This document shows positions 1 through 10,384 of a stretch of 64,000 bases of DNA, one piece after another. Both the position numbers and the translations under genes were made by a program. The stretch is taken from assembly GCA_963575745.1 (NCBI GenBank), contig CAUYUJ010000853.1, positions 1 through 64,000 on the forward strand. Reading direction: 5' to 3'. Position 1 is the stretch's first letter. Each line of letters opens with the position of its first letter. Origin of the DNA: Prorocentrum cordatum (Eukaryota > Sar > Dinophyceae > Prorocentrales > Prorocentraceae). The notes under the pieces are model-generated. The model did not search any database. It saw only the letters and a list, made by a program, of their open reading frames with translations, and had not been told where the DNA came from.

Positions 1-82
1 CCACAACCACCATAATCATCATCATCAGCAGCAGCATCAGATCAGCATCACCATCGTCATCATCATCACCATCATCATCAGC
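1..82. repeat. CAT/ATC trinucleotide array
   Basis: Interrupted CAT/CAG/CAC triplets, the same composition as the larger CAT arrays near 25, 35, 45, 48 and 50 kb. It probably continues left of the window. Confidence 0.85.
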
Positions 83-180
83 CTGTCATCTCCGCCACCA
101 CCGTCGATACCGACGTCGCCGTCGCCATCGCCCTCGTCGCCTCCGAAGCCGCCGGCGACGACGTCGCTAACGTCGCCGTC

Positions 181-313
181 GCCCTCCTCCTCCTCCTCCT
201 CCTCCTCCTCCTCCTCCTCCTCCTCCGCGTCCTCCTCCTCCTCCTCCTCCTCCTTCTCCTCCACGTCCTCCTCCTCCACCTCCTCCTCCTCCTCCTCCTC
301 CTCCTCCTCCTCC
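181..313. repeat. CTC trinucleotide array
   Basis: Nearly uninterrupted TCC/CTC triplets with a few CGT and TTC variants. It keeps all three frames of each strand open and so generates spurious Ser/Pro/Leu or Glu/Gly/Arg ORFs. Confidence 0.9.
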
Positions 314-412
314 ACCGCGCGTCGTCTTCGCCGCCGCACGACGTCGCCGACGTCGGCGACGCCGTCCTCCTCCTTCTGTTCCTTCACCTGGCGGTGAGGG
401 ATGGGAAGGAAC

Positions 413-580
413 AGGAGGAGAAGGAAGAGCGCCATCACCAACAAGGAAGGCAGGAAGAGAGGGAGAGAGAGAGAGAGAGGGAGGGGACGGGACGGGACGG
501 GACGAGACGAGACGCGATGCGACGAGACGCGAGAGGGGAGAACGGAGAGGAGGGCAGGAGAGAGGACGGGGGGAGGAGAA
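413..580. repeat. Purine-rich tract (GGA, GA, GGGAC)
   Basis: GGAGAAGGA-type purines, then a GA dinucleotide run near 462-480, then tandem GGGAC pentamers near 484-510 that grade into GAGAC/GCGAC. Almost no pyrimidines on the plus strand except in the pentamer part. Confidence 0.8.
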
Positions 581-595
581 GGCAGGATGCACGGC

Positions 596-1008
596 GCGCG
601 CAGACGCAGGACCCCCCCCCCCCCCACAGACTCCCCCCCTTCCTTCCGCTCCCCTGCCCTGCGTCTCCCTCCCCTCCCCGTCCTGGAGGAATGCTGGCCA
701 GCGTCGACACCAAGCAGCAGGTCACGGCACCGTGGACTTGCAGGCCACGCGGCGAAAGCTGTGTGCTGCAGGCTGTGCGGTGCAGTACGGTACGCGGCGC
801 AGGCTAGGAGGCGGCAACGAAGCGGCAACGAGCGGCAACGTGGCGAACCCTCGCCGGACCCACCTAGCGCACGAGGCGGCAACGAGGGGACACTGTGCGA
901 CAACGTGGCAAGGACTCGCTTGACCCATCCCGCTCCTTCGGGGGACAAGTAAGAAGACCTAAGTAAGTGCGAGCACTGTTCTGTAGGAGAAGAAAAGCAA
1001 GTACAAGA
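596..1008. other. Unassigned stretch with short GCGGCAACGA repeats
   Basis: No supported gene. A word close to GCGGCAACGA recurs about five times between 811 and 900. The word CTGGCCAGCGTCGACACCAA at 693-712 resembles a stretch near 27321, which hints at a diverged shared repeat. Confidence 0.4.
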
Positions 1009-1009
1009 A

Positions 1010-1063
1010 CAAGGAGAAGAAGAAGAAGAAGAAGAAGGAGGAGAAGAAGAAGAAGACACAGAA
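1010..1063. repeat. GAA trinucleotide array
   Basis: AGA/GAA triplets with two GGAG interruptions. Confidence 0.85.
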
Positions 1064-1079
1064 GCTGAATAGACATCAC

Positions 1080-1255
1080 ATTTCGGAGGTCCACGAAGAT
1101 GGCTTGGATGGGCGCTGACCACCCCTGGCGGAGCCTCGGGCGCCGCCCCTGACGCGCTCCGCGACGAGGTCCAGAGAGACCTCGAGAAGGCCCCAAGAAA
1201 ACAAAACCCAAGACGCTCCCCGGGAAGTCCTCGAGAAGTCCAAGACATAGATTGC
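1080..1255. repeat. Degenerate 10-11-bp periodic repeat
   Basis: Words of the CCAAGA/GAGAAG type recur at roughly helical spacing (for example around 1165-1250). It is a weak member of the CCAAGAGG/CTTGGG superfamily seen at 17.5, 38, 52-59 and 59.6 kb. Confidence 0.4.
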
Positions 1256-1308
1256 CACGAGATGTGTGCCACGTCTTCGCTTTCCACGCTCTTCGGCCCG
1301 AGATCAGC

Positions 1309-1368
1309 CTCCCGGAAGAAAAAAACAATTCCCCGGAGCTCCGTTTTAGCAGCCACGGGTTCGCCAGC
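1309..1368. mobile_element. One-arm fragment of TIR element family L
   Basis: The stretch from CCCGGAAG to TTTTAGCAGCCACGG matches the arm of the complete foldback element at 22250-22406. Only one arm is recognisable here, so this is a truncated or decayed copy. Confidence 0.55.
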
Positions 1369-1612
1369 CTTCGCCTGGCTTCTGAGGAGGGCCCCTGGAG
1401 AGCCCCAGGAGGGACCACAGACGGCCCAGGACGGCCCCCTCAGAGCCGCAGGCCGCCCCGAGCGGTCCCCTCTGAGCCCGCTCTCGGCGGCGCGCGCACG
1501 AGGGGGCAACCGGCGCGAGGGCAGTGGCCTTCGCAGACGGGCGGAGCTGTCCGTGCCGCGGCGGCCTGCGCGGCGACTTCTGACACCGCGTGCATCCTCC
1601 TGCATCGCGCAA

Positions 1613-1846
1613 CCTTGCAGGCCTTCGGCCTACCGTCAGGTCGGGCATGTCCTCCTACCGGCGGATTTGCAGAGAGAGAGAGAGAGAACACATAGTCAAA
1701 CATATGCAAACGCAGTTTAAAGCAAACAAAGAAGAGAAGCCTCCCTAGACTGTGCTGTGACGATTCTTGAATACTCCTCCTGCAGATGGACATGCTCGAC
1801 TTACAACCTTGAAGGCGTTCGGCCTGCCCGTCGCGCAGGATCACTC
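1613..1846. repeat. Pair of diverged direct repeats
   Basis: About 45 bp starting CAACCTTG and containing TTCGGCCT occurs at 1613-1655 and again at 1804-1846. The stretch between them holds a GA tract and AT-richer sequence. No gene is visible. Confidence 0.5.
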
Positions 1847-1864
1847 GACGACGGCCGATGGCGG

Positions 1865-2068
1865 GAGAAGGAGGAGGGAGGAGGAGGGAGGAGGAGGGAG
1901 GAGGAAGGGAGAGGGGAGGGGGGAGAGAGGAAAGAGGAGGGAAGGAGGGAGGAGGGAGGTGGGGAGGCGGAGGAGGGAGGTTGGGAGGAGGAGGGAGGGG
2001 GAAGGGGGGGAGGAGGAGGAGGAGGAGGTGGAGAGGAGGATAGGTAGGAGGAGGAGGAGGGGCAGCGG
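1865..2068. repeat. GGA/GGAGGGA purine array
   Basis: Continuous purines on the plus strand made of GGA triplets and GGAGGGA units. It is followed about 140 bp later by a CTC array, giving a purine-then-pyrimidine arrangement. Confidence 0.85.
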
Positions 2069-2204
2069 CCCCTCCTGGAACGCCCCGGGGCCGCCGCCGC
2101 GCAGAGGGCACGAGTCCGAGCCCCACCGCCGCACGGCGCGGGGCCCAAAACGCGGGAGGGAGAGGCCTCCAGTGGCCTCCTGGAGGGGGTCCTCCTCCTC
2201 TGCT

Positions 2205-2270
2205 CTCCTCCTCACCTCCTCTCCTCCTCTCCTCTCCTCTCCTCCTCCTCCTCCTCCTCCTCCTCCTCCT
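2205..2270. repeat. CTC trinucleotide array
   Basis: TCC/CTC triplets that end exactly where the TIR element at 2271 begins. Confidence 0.85.
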
Positions 2271-2421
2271 AGATGGGGTCGAAGCATCGCGCCGCATCGC
2301 CAACGCCTCGCCGATGCATCGGCGGCGTCGACGTGGGCCCACATCGAGCCGCATCGTCGATGCATCGGCAATGCGGCGCGAGCCTCCCACCCCGTCTACT
2401 CGGACCCCATCTGGGAGGCCT
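2271..2421. mobile_element. Foldback/TIR element, family O (copy 1, internally deleted)
   Basis: Inverted arms carry GCGCCGCATCGCC on the left and its near-complement on the right. The centre repeats GATGCATCGG. The right arm is full length and matches both arms of the copy at 43112-43298, while the left arm lacks an internal piece. No coding capacity. Family identity beyond a small non-autonomous TIR element is unknown. Confidence 0.7.
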
Positions 2422-2539
2422 GGAGCCTCGCAGCCCGGACCATGGCCTGCGGAGCTGCCCAGAAAGCTCACCCGGGCCCGCCCCCCCCCAACAGGCGAGG
2501 ACGAACGAGGCATCCCCCGTCCCAGAGCCCCTTGCGCTG

Positions 2540-2663
2540 GGCATCGCTCGGACGTCCATTCCCTGTGTTTTTTTCGGTTTCGTGCGTGGTTTTTTCGCCA
2601 AATGATCAAGGATGCTCATCGATGGCCCTCGCCGAGAAAAAATGCACACGTCCGAGCGATGCC
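2540..2663. mobile_element. MITE-like element, family A (copy 1)
   Basis: A 124-bp element bounded by a perfect 16-bp inverted repeat: GGCATCGCTCGGACGT at 2540-2555 and its complement at 2648-2663. A 125-bp relative with the same ends lies at 12599-12723. The 9-mer TGCGCTGGG occurs at 2533-2541 and 2667-2675; it partly overlaps the arm, so it is only a possible target duplication. Confidence 0.75.
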
Positions 2664-2717
2664 AGGTGCGCTGGGACAAAAACACCACGACTGGAGGCCT
2701 CTCGCCATTCTCGGCCC

Positions 2718-2850
2718 TCGGGGGCCCCTGCCCGGCCCCAGGACCGCCAAAGCACACGACTCGGGACGCAGCACCCGCCCCGGAGATGGGGTCCTGACCT
2801 CCAGGGGTCGCGGGCCGCTGCGCAAAGATCACGACGTCGGGGGGGGGGGG
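2718..2850 (-). repeat. Dispersed repeat R5 (copy 1, diverged)
   Basis: Read on the minus strand it begins CCCCCGACGTCGTGAT and runs to a GGTCCTGGGGCC motif. It aligns with 61240-61352 on the plus strand and in part with 23945-24012. No TIRs or coding potential recognised. Confidence 0.5.
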
Positions 2851-3084
2851 GGGGCGGCCTGGGACACGCGCCCCCGCCCGCGCCCTCCGGCCTGCCCCGC
2901 AGCACTCCGTTATTGGGAGAGAGCCCCGGCGGCCTCCCTGGCCAGAGGCCTCCCGGCGCCGCGGCGCTCGGCTGCCGCCACTGCCCCGGAGGGCCGCACC
3001 CCGCCGCAGTCGCCGCCGCCGCCGCAGGGCGTCGCCGCCGGCGCCGCTGCACGCCGCCCTCGCCGCTGCATGCCGCCGTCGCCG

Positions 3085-3598
3085 TCGCCTCCTCCTCCTC
3101 CTCCTCCTCCTCCTCCTCCTCTTCTTCTTCTTCTTCTTCCTCTGCTTCGTCTTCTTCTTCTTATTATTACTATTCTTATTCTTTTTCTTATTATTATTTT
3201 TCATATTCTTATTATTCTTCTTCTTCGTATTATTCTTCTTATTATTAGTCTTATTCTTCTTATTCGTATTCTTATTATTCTTATTGCTATTATTATTATT
3301 ATTCTTAGTATTATTCTTCGTATTCTTCTTCTTCTTATTATTATTATTATTCTGCTTATTCTTCTTATTATTCGTCTTATTATTCTTCTTATTATTATTA
3401 TTATTATTCTTTCTCTTCTTATTATTATTCTTCTTCTTCGTTTTCGTCTTCTTCTTCTTCTTATTATTATTATTCGTCTTATTATTATTATTTTTCTTAT
3501 TCGTCTTCTTCGTCTTCTTCGTCTTCTTCGTCTTCTTCTTCTTCTTCTTCTTCCTCCTCCTCCTCCTCCTCCTCCTCCTCCTCCTCCTCCTCCTCGCC
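3085..3598. repeat. Compound CTC-TTC-TTA-TTC-CTC array
   Basis: About 0.5 kb of pure pyrimidine-plus-A triplets. CTC at both ends grades into TTC and then into a TTA/TTC/TTATTC mosaic in the middle. The order is roughly mirror-symmetric and the triplet phase is kept throughout, so three long spurious ORFs cross it. Confidence 0.9.
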
Positions 3599-4109
3599 GT
3601 CGCCCCTGGGGCGGGGGGGGCCCCCGGACGGGCGCGCGCGGACGCGGCGCGCGAGGAGGGGCAGCGACAGGCCCCCGCGTGGGCGATGCGTGGGCGACTG
3701 GGGGTCGACATGCGTTCCCTTCTGCACCCCCCGGGCCCCATCCCCCGTGTCGTGCCCCCCGGCCTGCGGGCCATAACTCGGCTCCCCGGCGGCCGTTCCA
3801 GAGCACATCCGTGAGGGCGTGAGACCGGAAAGGGACGAGGAGGACGACGACTCACAGGGGATACGTCGACCCCTATCCCAGGCTTCGTGGGGATTCGAGT
3901 GGACAAGAAATGTTGGGCCCAACCCTGGGGTATATGATGGGGGGGGCGTCCATCCTCGGTAGGGGTGCGCCCGAATAGCCCCCGTTGGGGTGCATCCCAG
4001 GGCTTCTTCATTTTCCGAGCGGCTCCATTCTTCGTCGAGAAGTCGGAGGGGGCTGGCGGAGAAACATCGCCCGCGAACGACCACGAAGAGGCAGGGACGG
4101 GGTCGATTT
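3599..4109. other. Unassigned GC-rich stretch
   Basis: No gene, RNA or repeat family that I can support. It contains short C and G runs and lies between two large CTC arrays. Confidence 0.4.
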
Positions 4110-4620
4110 CCTCCTCCTCCTCCTCCTCCTCCTGCTGCTCCTCCTCCTCCTCCTCCTCCTCCTCCTCCTCCTGCTGCTGCTGCTGCTGCTCTCATTCATA
4201 CCTCCTCAATCCTACTCTTCCTCCTACTCCTCCTTCCTCCCCTTCATCTCTCCTTCCTTCCTCTCCTCCTCCTCCTCCTCCTCCTCCTCCTCCTCCTTCA
4301 TCTTCTCCTCATCCTCCTCCTCCCATTCCTCTTCCTCCTCCTCCTCCTCCTCCTCCTCTACTCCTTCCTCATATCTTCCTCCTCATCGTCGGACTCCTAC
4401 TCTCCCCTCCTCCCCCTCACCCCCTCCTCCTCCCTTTTCCTCCTCCCGCCTTCCCTCCTCCTCAGCCTCCTCTCATCCTCCTCCTCCTCCTAACTGAATC
4501 CTAGTCCTTTCCCGCCTGCGCCTCCTCCTCCTCCTCCCTCACTCCTCCTCCTCCTCCTCCTACCTTCCTCCTCCTCCTCCTCCTCCTCCTCCTCCTCCTC
4601 CTCCTCCTCCTCCTCCTCCC
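4110..4620. repeat. CTC array with a CTG segment
   Basis: TCC/CTC triplets, a CTG (TGC) run near 4172-4192, then about 420 bp of interrupted CTC. Interruptions such as CTTCC and CAT shift the triplet phase, which argues against a coding role. Confidence 0.9.
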
Positions 4621-4764
4621 CGAGCGCGCTCCTCGGCGCTCCCACTGCGCGCGCGCGTACGCAGAGAGGCGGCCCCCGCCCAGGGGAACAGGCGGTGCAG
4701 GGCGTGGCGAGCCGCGGGGGCGCCGAGGCCGCCTCCCTCCCGCTTGGGGAGCGCCTGGGCAGGC

Positions 4765-4950
4765 GGGCGACGCCGACGCCGACGCCGACGGCGGCGGCGG
4801 TGGCGGCGACGTCGACGACGACCACGACCACGACGACAACGGCGACCACGACCACGACCACGACCACAACGGCGACCGCGACGGCCACGACGGCCACGAC
4901 GGCGACGGCGGCGGCGGCGGCGACGACGACGGCGGCGGCGCGGCCATTTC
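4765..4950. repeat. GAC/GGC/CAC trinucleotide array
   Basis: GACGAC, GGCGGC and CACGAC triplets in phase. Similar arrays lie at 6018-6120, 24650-24860 and 50350-50525. Confidence 0.9.
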
Positions 4951-5315
4951 GTTCAGGAGGTTCGGGGGAGGGGGGGGGGGTCGCTCTGCAGTCTCTCATC
5001 ACCTCGGCCGGCGGTTGCAGCTCGGAAACCTGGCCAGGATGGACCTCAGCAGGGCCCCAGGGACCTTTGTTGTAGTAGCCGATTTGGGCGGAGGTGCGGA
5101 CGACGACGGCGACGCCATCATCACCATGAATAATAGAATCATCCCTCCTCACTGCCTTCCTACTCGCTCTCCTCCCACTTCGTCGTGATCACTCCTTCTC
5201 CACCTCCATCCCACCCAGAAACCCTCCCCCTTTGAAGCTACAGAGAAAAATTCAAGACAAGCTCTAAAACATAATACCCCAACGTCGACCCCAAATGTGC
5301 ATCTTGCTCGACCAC

Positions 5316-5695
5316 TGGGAGGGGCGCCGTCCTCGTGAGGGTCGCCACTTCTCGAAGGCCAGGGCACCCGGCCAACAGCTGGCCCACAGAGCTGACGGAG
5401 GCCATCGGCCCACGGAGCCGGGCGGAGCCCCCCGGCCTGTCCGAGCATCGGGCCGGGCGAACGGGGGGGGCCCGGCGCCTCCCGGCGCCGGAGGCGGCGA
5501 ATTATGTATCGAGGAGTGGGCCCCTCGGCGAGGCCGAAACCAGCTGCATGCGGCACATTTCGTACCTCCCCCTTTCCCAATCCCCCCCTTGCGTTCGGCC
5601 CGAGAGGAGCGCCCTCCTCGCGGCGGTGGCCCCTCCTCGAGGGCCAGGGCGTCAGGCCCGCCGCTGGCTCCACGGAGCCCGCAAAGCGGCCTCCA
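5316..5695. repeat. Diverged duplication interrupted by a TIR element
   Basis: About 90 bp at 5316-5405, with GGCCAGGGC and GGCCCACGGAG-like words, is repeated at 5604-5695. The family B TIR element lies between them at 5448-5603. No coding evidence. Confidence 0.5.
5448..5603. mobile_element. TIR element, family B (copy 1, internally deleted)
   Basis: It starts TCGGGCCGGGCGAACGGGGG and ends with the matching CCCCCCCTT...CGGCCCGA arm. The right two thirds match the complete copy at 30518-30713, including GCGCCTCCCGGCGCC, GGCCGAAA and CAGCTGCATGC. Flanking GAGCA on the left and GAGGA on the right agree at 4 of 5 bases, as expected for a decayed 5-bp target duplication. Confidence 0.7.
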
Positions 5696-5754
5696 GACCC
5701 GCAGGCAGGGGCGCCACGCTGTTGAGATACTCCAGATCTCTCCAGATTTTGGCG

Positions 5755-5850
5755 AGGAGGAGGAAAGAAAAGAGGAGGAGGAGGAGGAGGAGGAGGAGGA
5801 GGAGGAGGAGGCGGGGGAGGAGGAGGAGGAGGAGGGGGGGGAAGGAGGAG
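5755..5850. repeat. GGA trinucleotide array
   Basis: GGA/GAG triplets on the plus strand with a short AAAGAAAAG interruption. Confidence 0.9.
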
Positions 5851-6017
5851 GAGTTGACGGTCCGCCTGACACCCGCCCCCCTCCGAGAGCGGTGCAGCCG
5901 CGCCAAGATCCAGACCCCCCCCAGAAGCATCGTTTGGCGTTTCGGTCTAGACCCACCCCCCACCCCGCGAAAAAGAGGAGCATAACTGGGCATAAACTGT
6001 TGGACCCCGCCCGGAAA

Positions 6018-6038
6018 AGACGACGACGACGACGACGA

Positions 6039-6120
<82 letters not shown>
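6018..6120. repeat. GAC to GGC trinucleotide array
   Basis: Uninterrupted GAC triplets ending in GACGGC units. Confidence 0.9.
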
Positions 6121-6499
6121 GGTGACGACAACTACAACGAAAACGTGTTGCACGACTGCTCGAAGTAGACCCCCGCCCCCAGAGAGATAACAAAGGGTCC
6201 AAAATCGAGACACCCCCGCAGTCTTATTTGACGAGGCCAGCTAGACCCCTCCAAAAAGTGGGCCACACACACACACACTCACCACATTGTAATGATATCC
6301 GGGGGAAACCAACACAAACAACAACGTTTAACCCACGAGCAGCAGCAACATCAACGGCAACTTCATCAGCATTGTAGCAACAGTTATAACAACAAACTTA
6401 CAATCGCATGAAAAGCAGCGACGACCTGAGCAACATCACATCAGCAAAGCCGGCAGAGGTCTCGGAGAACTGCAAGTCTCATGACCAGGGCAGAACCCC
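6121..6499. other. Unassigned, AT-richer stretch
   Basis: Contains a short CA run near 6265 and scattered CAA/ACA triplets at 6300-6400. No supported gene. Confidence 0.4.
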
Positions 6500-6960
6500 G
6501 TGTGCCAAAGCCTGCTTGGGGACAAGCCCGCCAGCGAGGTCGGCCGCGAGGGGCCAGGGAGCCCAAGCCGGCCCCAGGCTGCTCCAACCTGGCCCCAGAT
6601 GCCACATGATGGCCTTCAGCATGGCGAAAAATGCCTCAAGGCGGGCGGATGGTGCAAATCAAACACCTTAGCTAGACCGGAAGGCTCTTCCAACACGACC
6701 TCACAGGGGCCTCAGACGCTCCAGCGGACGCCCCAAAAGGGGCCCCAACTGCTGCTTTTCGAAAAACGAGAGCGTGTCGGTCATGCCAGGCGGCGCTTCC
6801 GATGAGAGCTTGAGATATTGGTCCAAGAGAGGTGGCCCAAGAGGGCCACACGAAGACGCCCAGAAGGGCTCCAGGAGGGCCCAGGACGCTTCCGCCAAGA
6901 GCAACTCCAAGAGGGCCACCAGAGCCGATGCTCTGGGCTCCAGATGGGGGAGGGCGGGGG
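6500..6960. repeat. Degenerate CCAAGAGG-type periodic repeat
   Basis: Words such as CCAAGAGGGCC, CCAGAAGGGCT and CCAGGAGGGCC follow each other every 10-13 bp, clearest at 6825-6920. Same superfamily as 17.5 kb and 52-59 kb. Reading frames through it are not conserved. Confidence 0.55.
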
Positions 6961-7101
6961 CTTAAGATGCGCCGCCCTCCATGCTGATCCTACCCTTCAG
7001 GATGGCCAACGAGGGCCCGTAGGGCCAGCAGGAGGGCAGCGAGAGACCTCCAACAGGATCCCGAGCGCCCCGAAAGACATGCTGCGGGGGCCTGAAGGCA
7101 G

Positions 7102-7266
7102 GGCGACGAAATCTATGCATGTCCACTGCTCCCTGGCCAGGCCCATGCTGAACCCAGCAGCGGTGTCTACGCCACGCCCCTGGCTTGGCCAGGAGGGCGT
7201 GTACACAGCTCCTGGGTGCAGGATGGGCCTGGCCAGGAAGCAGTGGTTATGTATACATTTCGCCGC
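7102..7266. mobile_element. Near-palindromic foldback element
   Basis: The left arm 7102-7183 and the right arm 7189-7266 are inverted copies with scattered mismatches, sharing CTGGCCAGGCCCAT, CCACTGCT and the central CCTGG/CCAGG. The spacer is only about 5 bp. A transcript would fold into one hairpin of about 80 bp. It could be a foldback transposon remnant or a hairpin RNA source; the sequence cannot tell which. Confidence 0.7.
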
Positions 7267-7365
7267 TCGAGAAGGAGGCCCCAAGAGGCAGATCCACGAA
7301 TACATATATGGGTGAGTCATGTGGTCGGTGGTTGTCGTCACCAACGCCTGTTTCCTCCCCGTGTT

Positions 7366-7430
7366 TCCTCCTCCTCCTCCTCCTCCTCCTCCTCCTCCTC
7401 CTCCTCCTCCTTCCCCTCCTCCTCCTAAGT
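7366..7430. repeat. CTC trinucleotide array
   Basis: Pure CTC triplets with one TTCC break. Confidence 0.9.
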
Positions 7431-7555
7431 TCCTTTTGCTTATAAATAACATCTCCCTGCCGCACCCCGAGGCCCGATTTTAGGGCGGGCCGGGCGCTTC
7501 GCTTGTGAATTCCTCACCAGTTATGACTCTGAAGCTAAACAATTGGCAGCAGCCC

Positions 7556-8055
7556 CACAGATGGAGGGCGGGACGTTGTCAAAATGTGGCTCTCGCCTTA
7601 GCGCGGCGCAGATTCGTTTTTACGAATTTGCAAGAGCTTCACGGATGGAGGGCGGATAGATTTCAATATGTGGCTCTCGCCCTAACGCGGCGCACATTCG
7701 ATTTAAACATGTGCAAGAGTTTCACGGATGGAGGGCGGTTCCTTTTCAAAATGTGGCTCTCGCCTCAGCGCCGCGCACATTCTTTTGAAACTTTGCAAGA
7801 GCTTTACGGATTGAGGGCGGGTGGTGTTCAAAATGTGGCTCTCGCCTTAGCGCGGCGCACATTCGTTTTTACACATTTGCAAGGGCTTCACGGATTGATG
7901 GCGGGTAGTTTTCAATATGTGGCTCCCGCCCTAGCGCGGCGCACATTCGTTCTTACAAATTTGCAGGAGCTTCACGGATTGAGGGCGGTTCCTTTTCAAA
8001 TGTGGCTCTCGCCTCAGTGCGGCGCACCTTGTTTCTAAACATTTACAAGAGTGTC
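7556..8055 (+). repeat. Six-copy 82-84-bp minisatellite
   Basis: Six tandem units start at 7556, 7640, 7723, 7805, 7889 and 7973, with lengths 84, 83, 82, 84, 84 and 82 bp. Each holds CACGGATGGAGGGCGG, AATGTGGCTCTCGCC and GCGGCGCACATTCG. An ORF of 177 codons (7505-8038) crosses it, but the unit lengths break and then restore the frame, so the peptide repeat is not conserved. This argues for a non-coding minisatellite. Confidence 0.85.
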
Positions 8056-9286
8056 ACGGACTCCCATCAACAACGTGTCAGAAATGGTGTCCTGTTGCGG
8101 GTGCAACAGTTATGCTGGTTCGCTGTGTTGGAGTCCCAGGAATGGTGGTCTGGCACGACTCATGACTGCCAAGGCGCAACCGGTCAGGTTGATCCGTGGC
8201 GTTGGAATCCCGAGAAGAATGTTTCGGCATGCTTCAGGGTCCTCAAAACGGTTGCCTTCCAAAAAGGCAGTTCCTTCAATGGAAATGAACCGTTGTAGGG
8301 GCCTATGAAGAAGGAGATTGGATGGAGGGTTGATTCCAACATCGTTGATGACTCTTGGGTTTACACTGGTCATCCTGCTCCTCCTCCTCCTCCTCCTCCT
8401 CCTCCTCCTCCTCGTCCTCCCCCTCCTCAGCAATTACACAATGTGGATACGAGTGTCCTCTCTCCCCAGGTGACGCCTGGAAGATATCAAGCCCCCCTCC
8501 GCGTACTGGTTTTTACACCCAGGATCCCCAGGAAATGGGTGTTCGCTTGGGTTTGTTTCTCAAAATGTTGCTCCCGCTGGCTGAAGCACTGGCCCCATTT
8601 TTGCGCCTCCCGTTATTCCACATCGTGCTCCCGCTGCAGCGCGGGCGTTTTCGATCCTTCCAGATGGGCCCCGAAATCTAGAAAATGCCCCCCCCCCCCG
8701 AAAAAGCCATCGGAAGTCATTAAACATTCGGTGTCGATTCGTTGAGTTGTGTGGGCCGCAGAAGCCCCCCCAACGTTGGGGCATCGTCGTTTCCAGGAAG
8801 TATCAAGCGGGAGCCCCGTCTCTGCTTTGAGAGGCGGTGTTGGAAGCAGAGCCAGCGGGTGCTCTCCATCAGCCCCGCCTTGTGTGGAGCTTCTCGGGGA
8901 GCCCAAGGAGCCAGACGTGGAGCCACGACTCCAGACTGGCCCAGACCTCTCGAAGACGATCCACTTACCCTCCATGGAACCCGGAGCCATGCCATGACAT
9001 TCTGTGCGGTGCTGCGTTCTGCGCCGCTGTGCGATGCCATGCTTTGCGTTGGAATGCTTTGTGATGCAATGCTTCACTGCGCAATGCCACGCCATGCTAT
9101 GGTATGCTACGCTCTGCCGTGCTCTTCTAAGTCATGTCAGGCCGTGCTCTACCATGCATCGCGTGCCCTCTCGCGATCATTGCCCTGCTCGCCATCCGAC
9201 TGTGCGAATGGAGAGGAGATCTACGCCATTGGAAAGGGAGGGAGGGAGGGGTGGGACGTCAGAGATGGCGCGGGCGCACCTAGCTT
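8056..9286. other. Unassigned stretch with a short CTC array and ATGC-rich part
   Basis: A CTC run sits at 8376-8420. From about 9000 to 9165 the sequence is rich in ATGC, CATGC and TGCAATGC words about 10 bp apart, a diverged simple repeat. ORFs here lack any recognisable domain. No gene is supported. Confidence 0.5.
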
Positions 9287-9640
9287 GTCCTCCCCCCTCC
9301 CCCTCCCTCCCTCCTCCTGCTCTCCTCCTCCTCTCTCTCCTCTCCCCTTCCCTCCCTCCTGCTCCTCCTCCTGCTCCTCCTCTCCTCCTCCTCCTCCTCC
9401 TCCTCCCTCCTCCTCCTCCCTCCTCTCCTCCCTCCTCCTCCCCCCTCCTCCCTCCCTCCTCCTCCTCCTCCTCCTCCTCCTCCTCCTCTTCTCCTCCTCC
9501 TCCCCCCCTCCCTCCCTCCTCCTCTTCCTCCTCCTCTCTCCTCCCCTCTCCTCATCCTCCCTCCCTCCTGCTCCTCCTCCTCCTCCTCCTCCTCCTCCTC
9601 CTCCTCCTCCTCCTCCTCCTCTTCCTCCTCCTCCTCCCCG
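9287..9640. repeat. CTC array with TCCC variants
   Basis: CTC/TCC triplets mixed with CCTCCCTCC and CTCTCC units that shift the triplet phase several times. Confidence 0.9.
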
Positions 9641-10384
9641 TATCCTCCATAGTCTGCTCCTCCTCCCACGGCCGACCCACACATGGCCGCAGCAAGCGAA
9701 TGCTTTTTTTTCCGGGGGGGGAGGGGGGCCTCAGCCTTCCCGCACGGGGGGGGGAGGGGGGGGTCTCAGCTTCCCGCAGCAGAGAGGATCCCCTATTTAA
9801 AGGGGCCCCAGGACACACGAATAAATACACACAAATAAACATATCCCCCATAGTTTCCCATATTTTCTTGGGTGTTTGTCTTCCCCCCCCCCATGTCCCA
9901 TATGTTCCCATAGTTTCCTGGGGATCGACGATGAATTGTGTCTGGTGTTTTTTCCTCTCCTGATTGTTGCTTCCGAAGTCTCTTCGGGAGAGCAGCTGTG
10001 GCTAGAGCGCCCACGGCGAGCTCATGAGCGCTCCAAGGCTTCATCCGAGCAGGACAAAGCCTTGAGACACTCGTGAGCCCCGAACGCCTCCGAGGCGGCG
10101 TTGGCGCCGACCGTGCACGAACCCCTCGAACTCCTGCATACAATACTACAAAGAACGTGGTATTGATACGGCGGCTGTGCCCCCTCCCGTCTGTTTGTGT
10201 CAGCGCATGCTCCCAGACTTCCCCAGACCAAACTAATATTCTGGAATTCGTTTCCAGATGGGCTGACGGGGATACGCGATGACTTGGGCAGTGGGCGAAG
10301 ATTGCTCCGACTTACTGCCACGATACAGCAGGATAGTCAGATCAGATGAAACGCCACATCGCCAACTGCACAACATGAGACATG
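9641..10384. other. Unassigned stretch
   Basis: A diverged direct repeat of CATAGTTTCCCATATT/CATATGTTCCCATAGTTT lies at 9848-9923. A minus-strand ORF at 10022-10321 has mixed composition but no domain I can name. AGATGGGCTGACGGGGATA at 10256 resembles a site near 18447. Confidence 0.35.

Noticed and set aside
37-1605. Minus-strand ORF of 522 codons
   Set aside because: Its C-terminal half is Glu/Asp from CTC and CAT arrays and the rest changes character at each repeat boundary; no domain or conserved frame.
2269-4011. Minus-strand ORF of 580 codons rich in Asn/Lys
   Set aside because: The Asn/Lys/Arg body is the reverse translation of the TTA/TTC array at 3085-3598.
7505-8038. Plus-strand ORF with 28-residue repeats (LQELHGWRA type)
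   Set aside because: Underlying 82-84-bp units are not all multiples of three, so the peptide register is lost and regained; better explained as a minisatellite.
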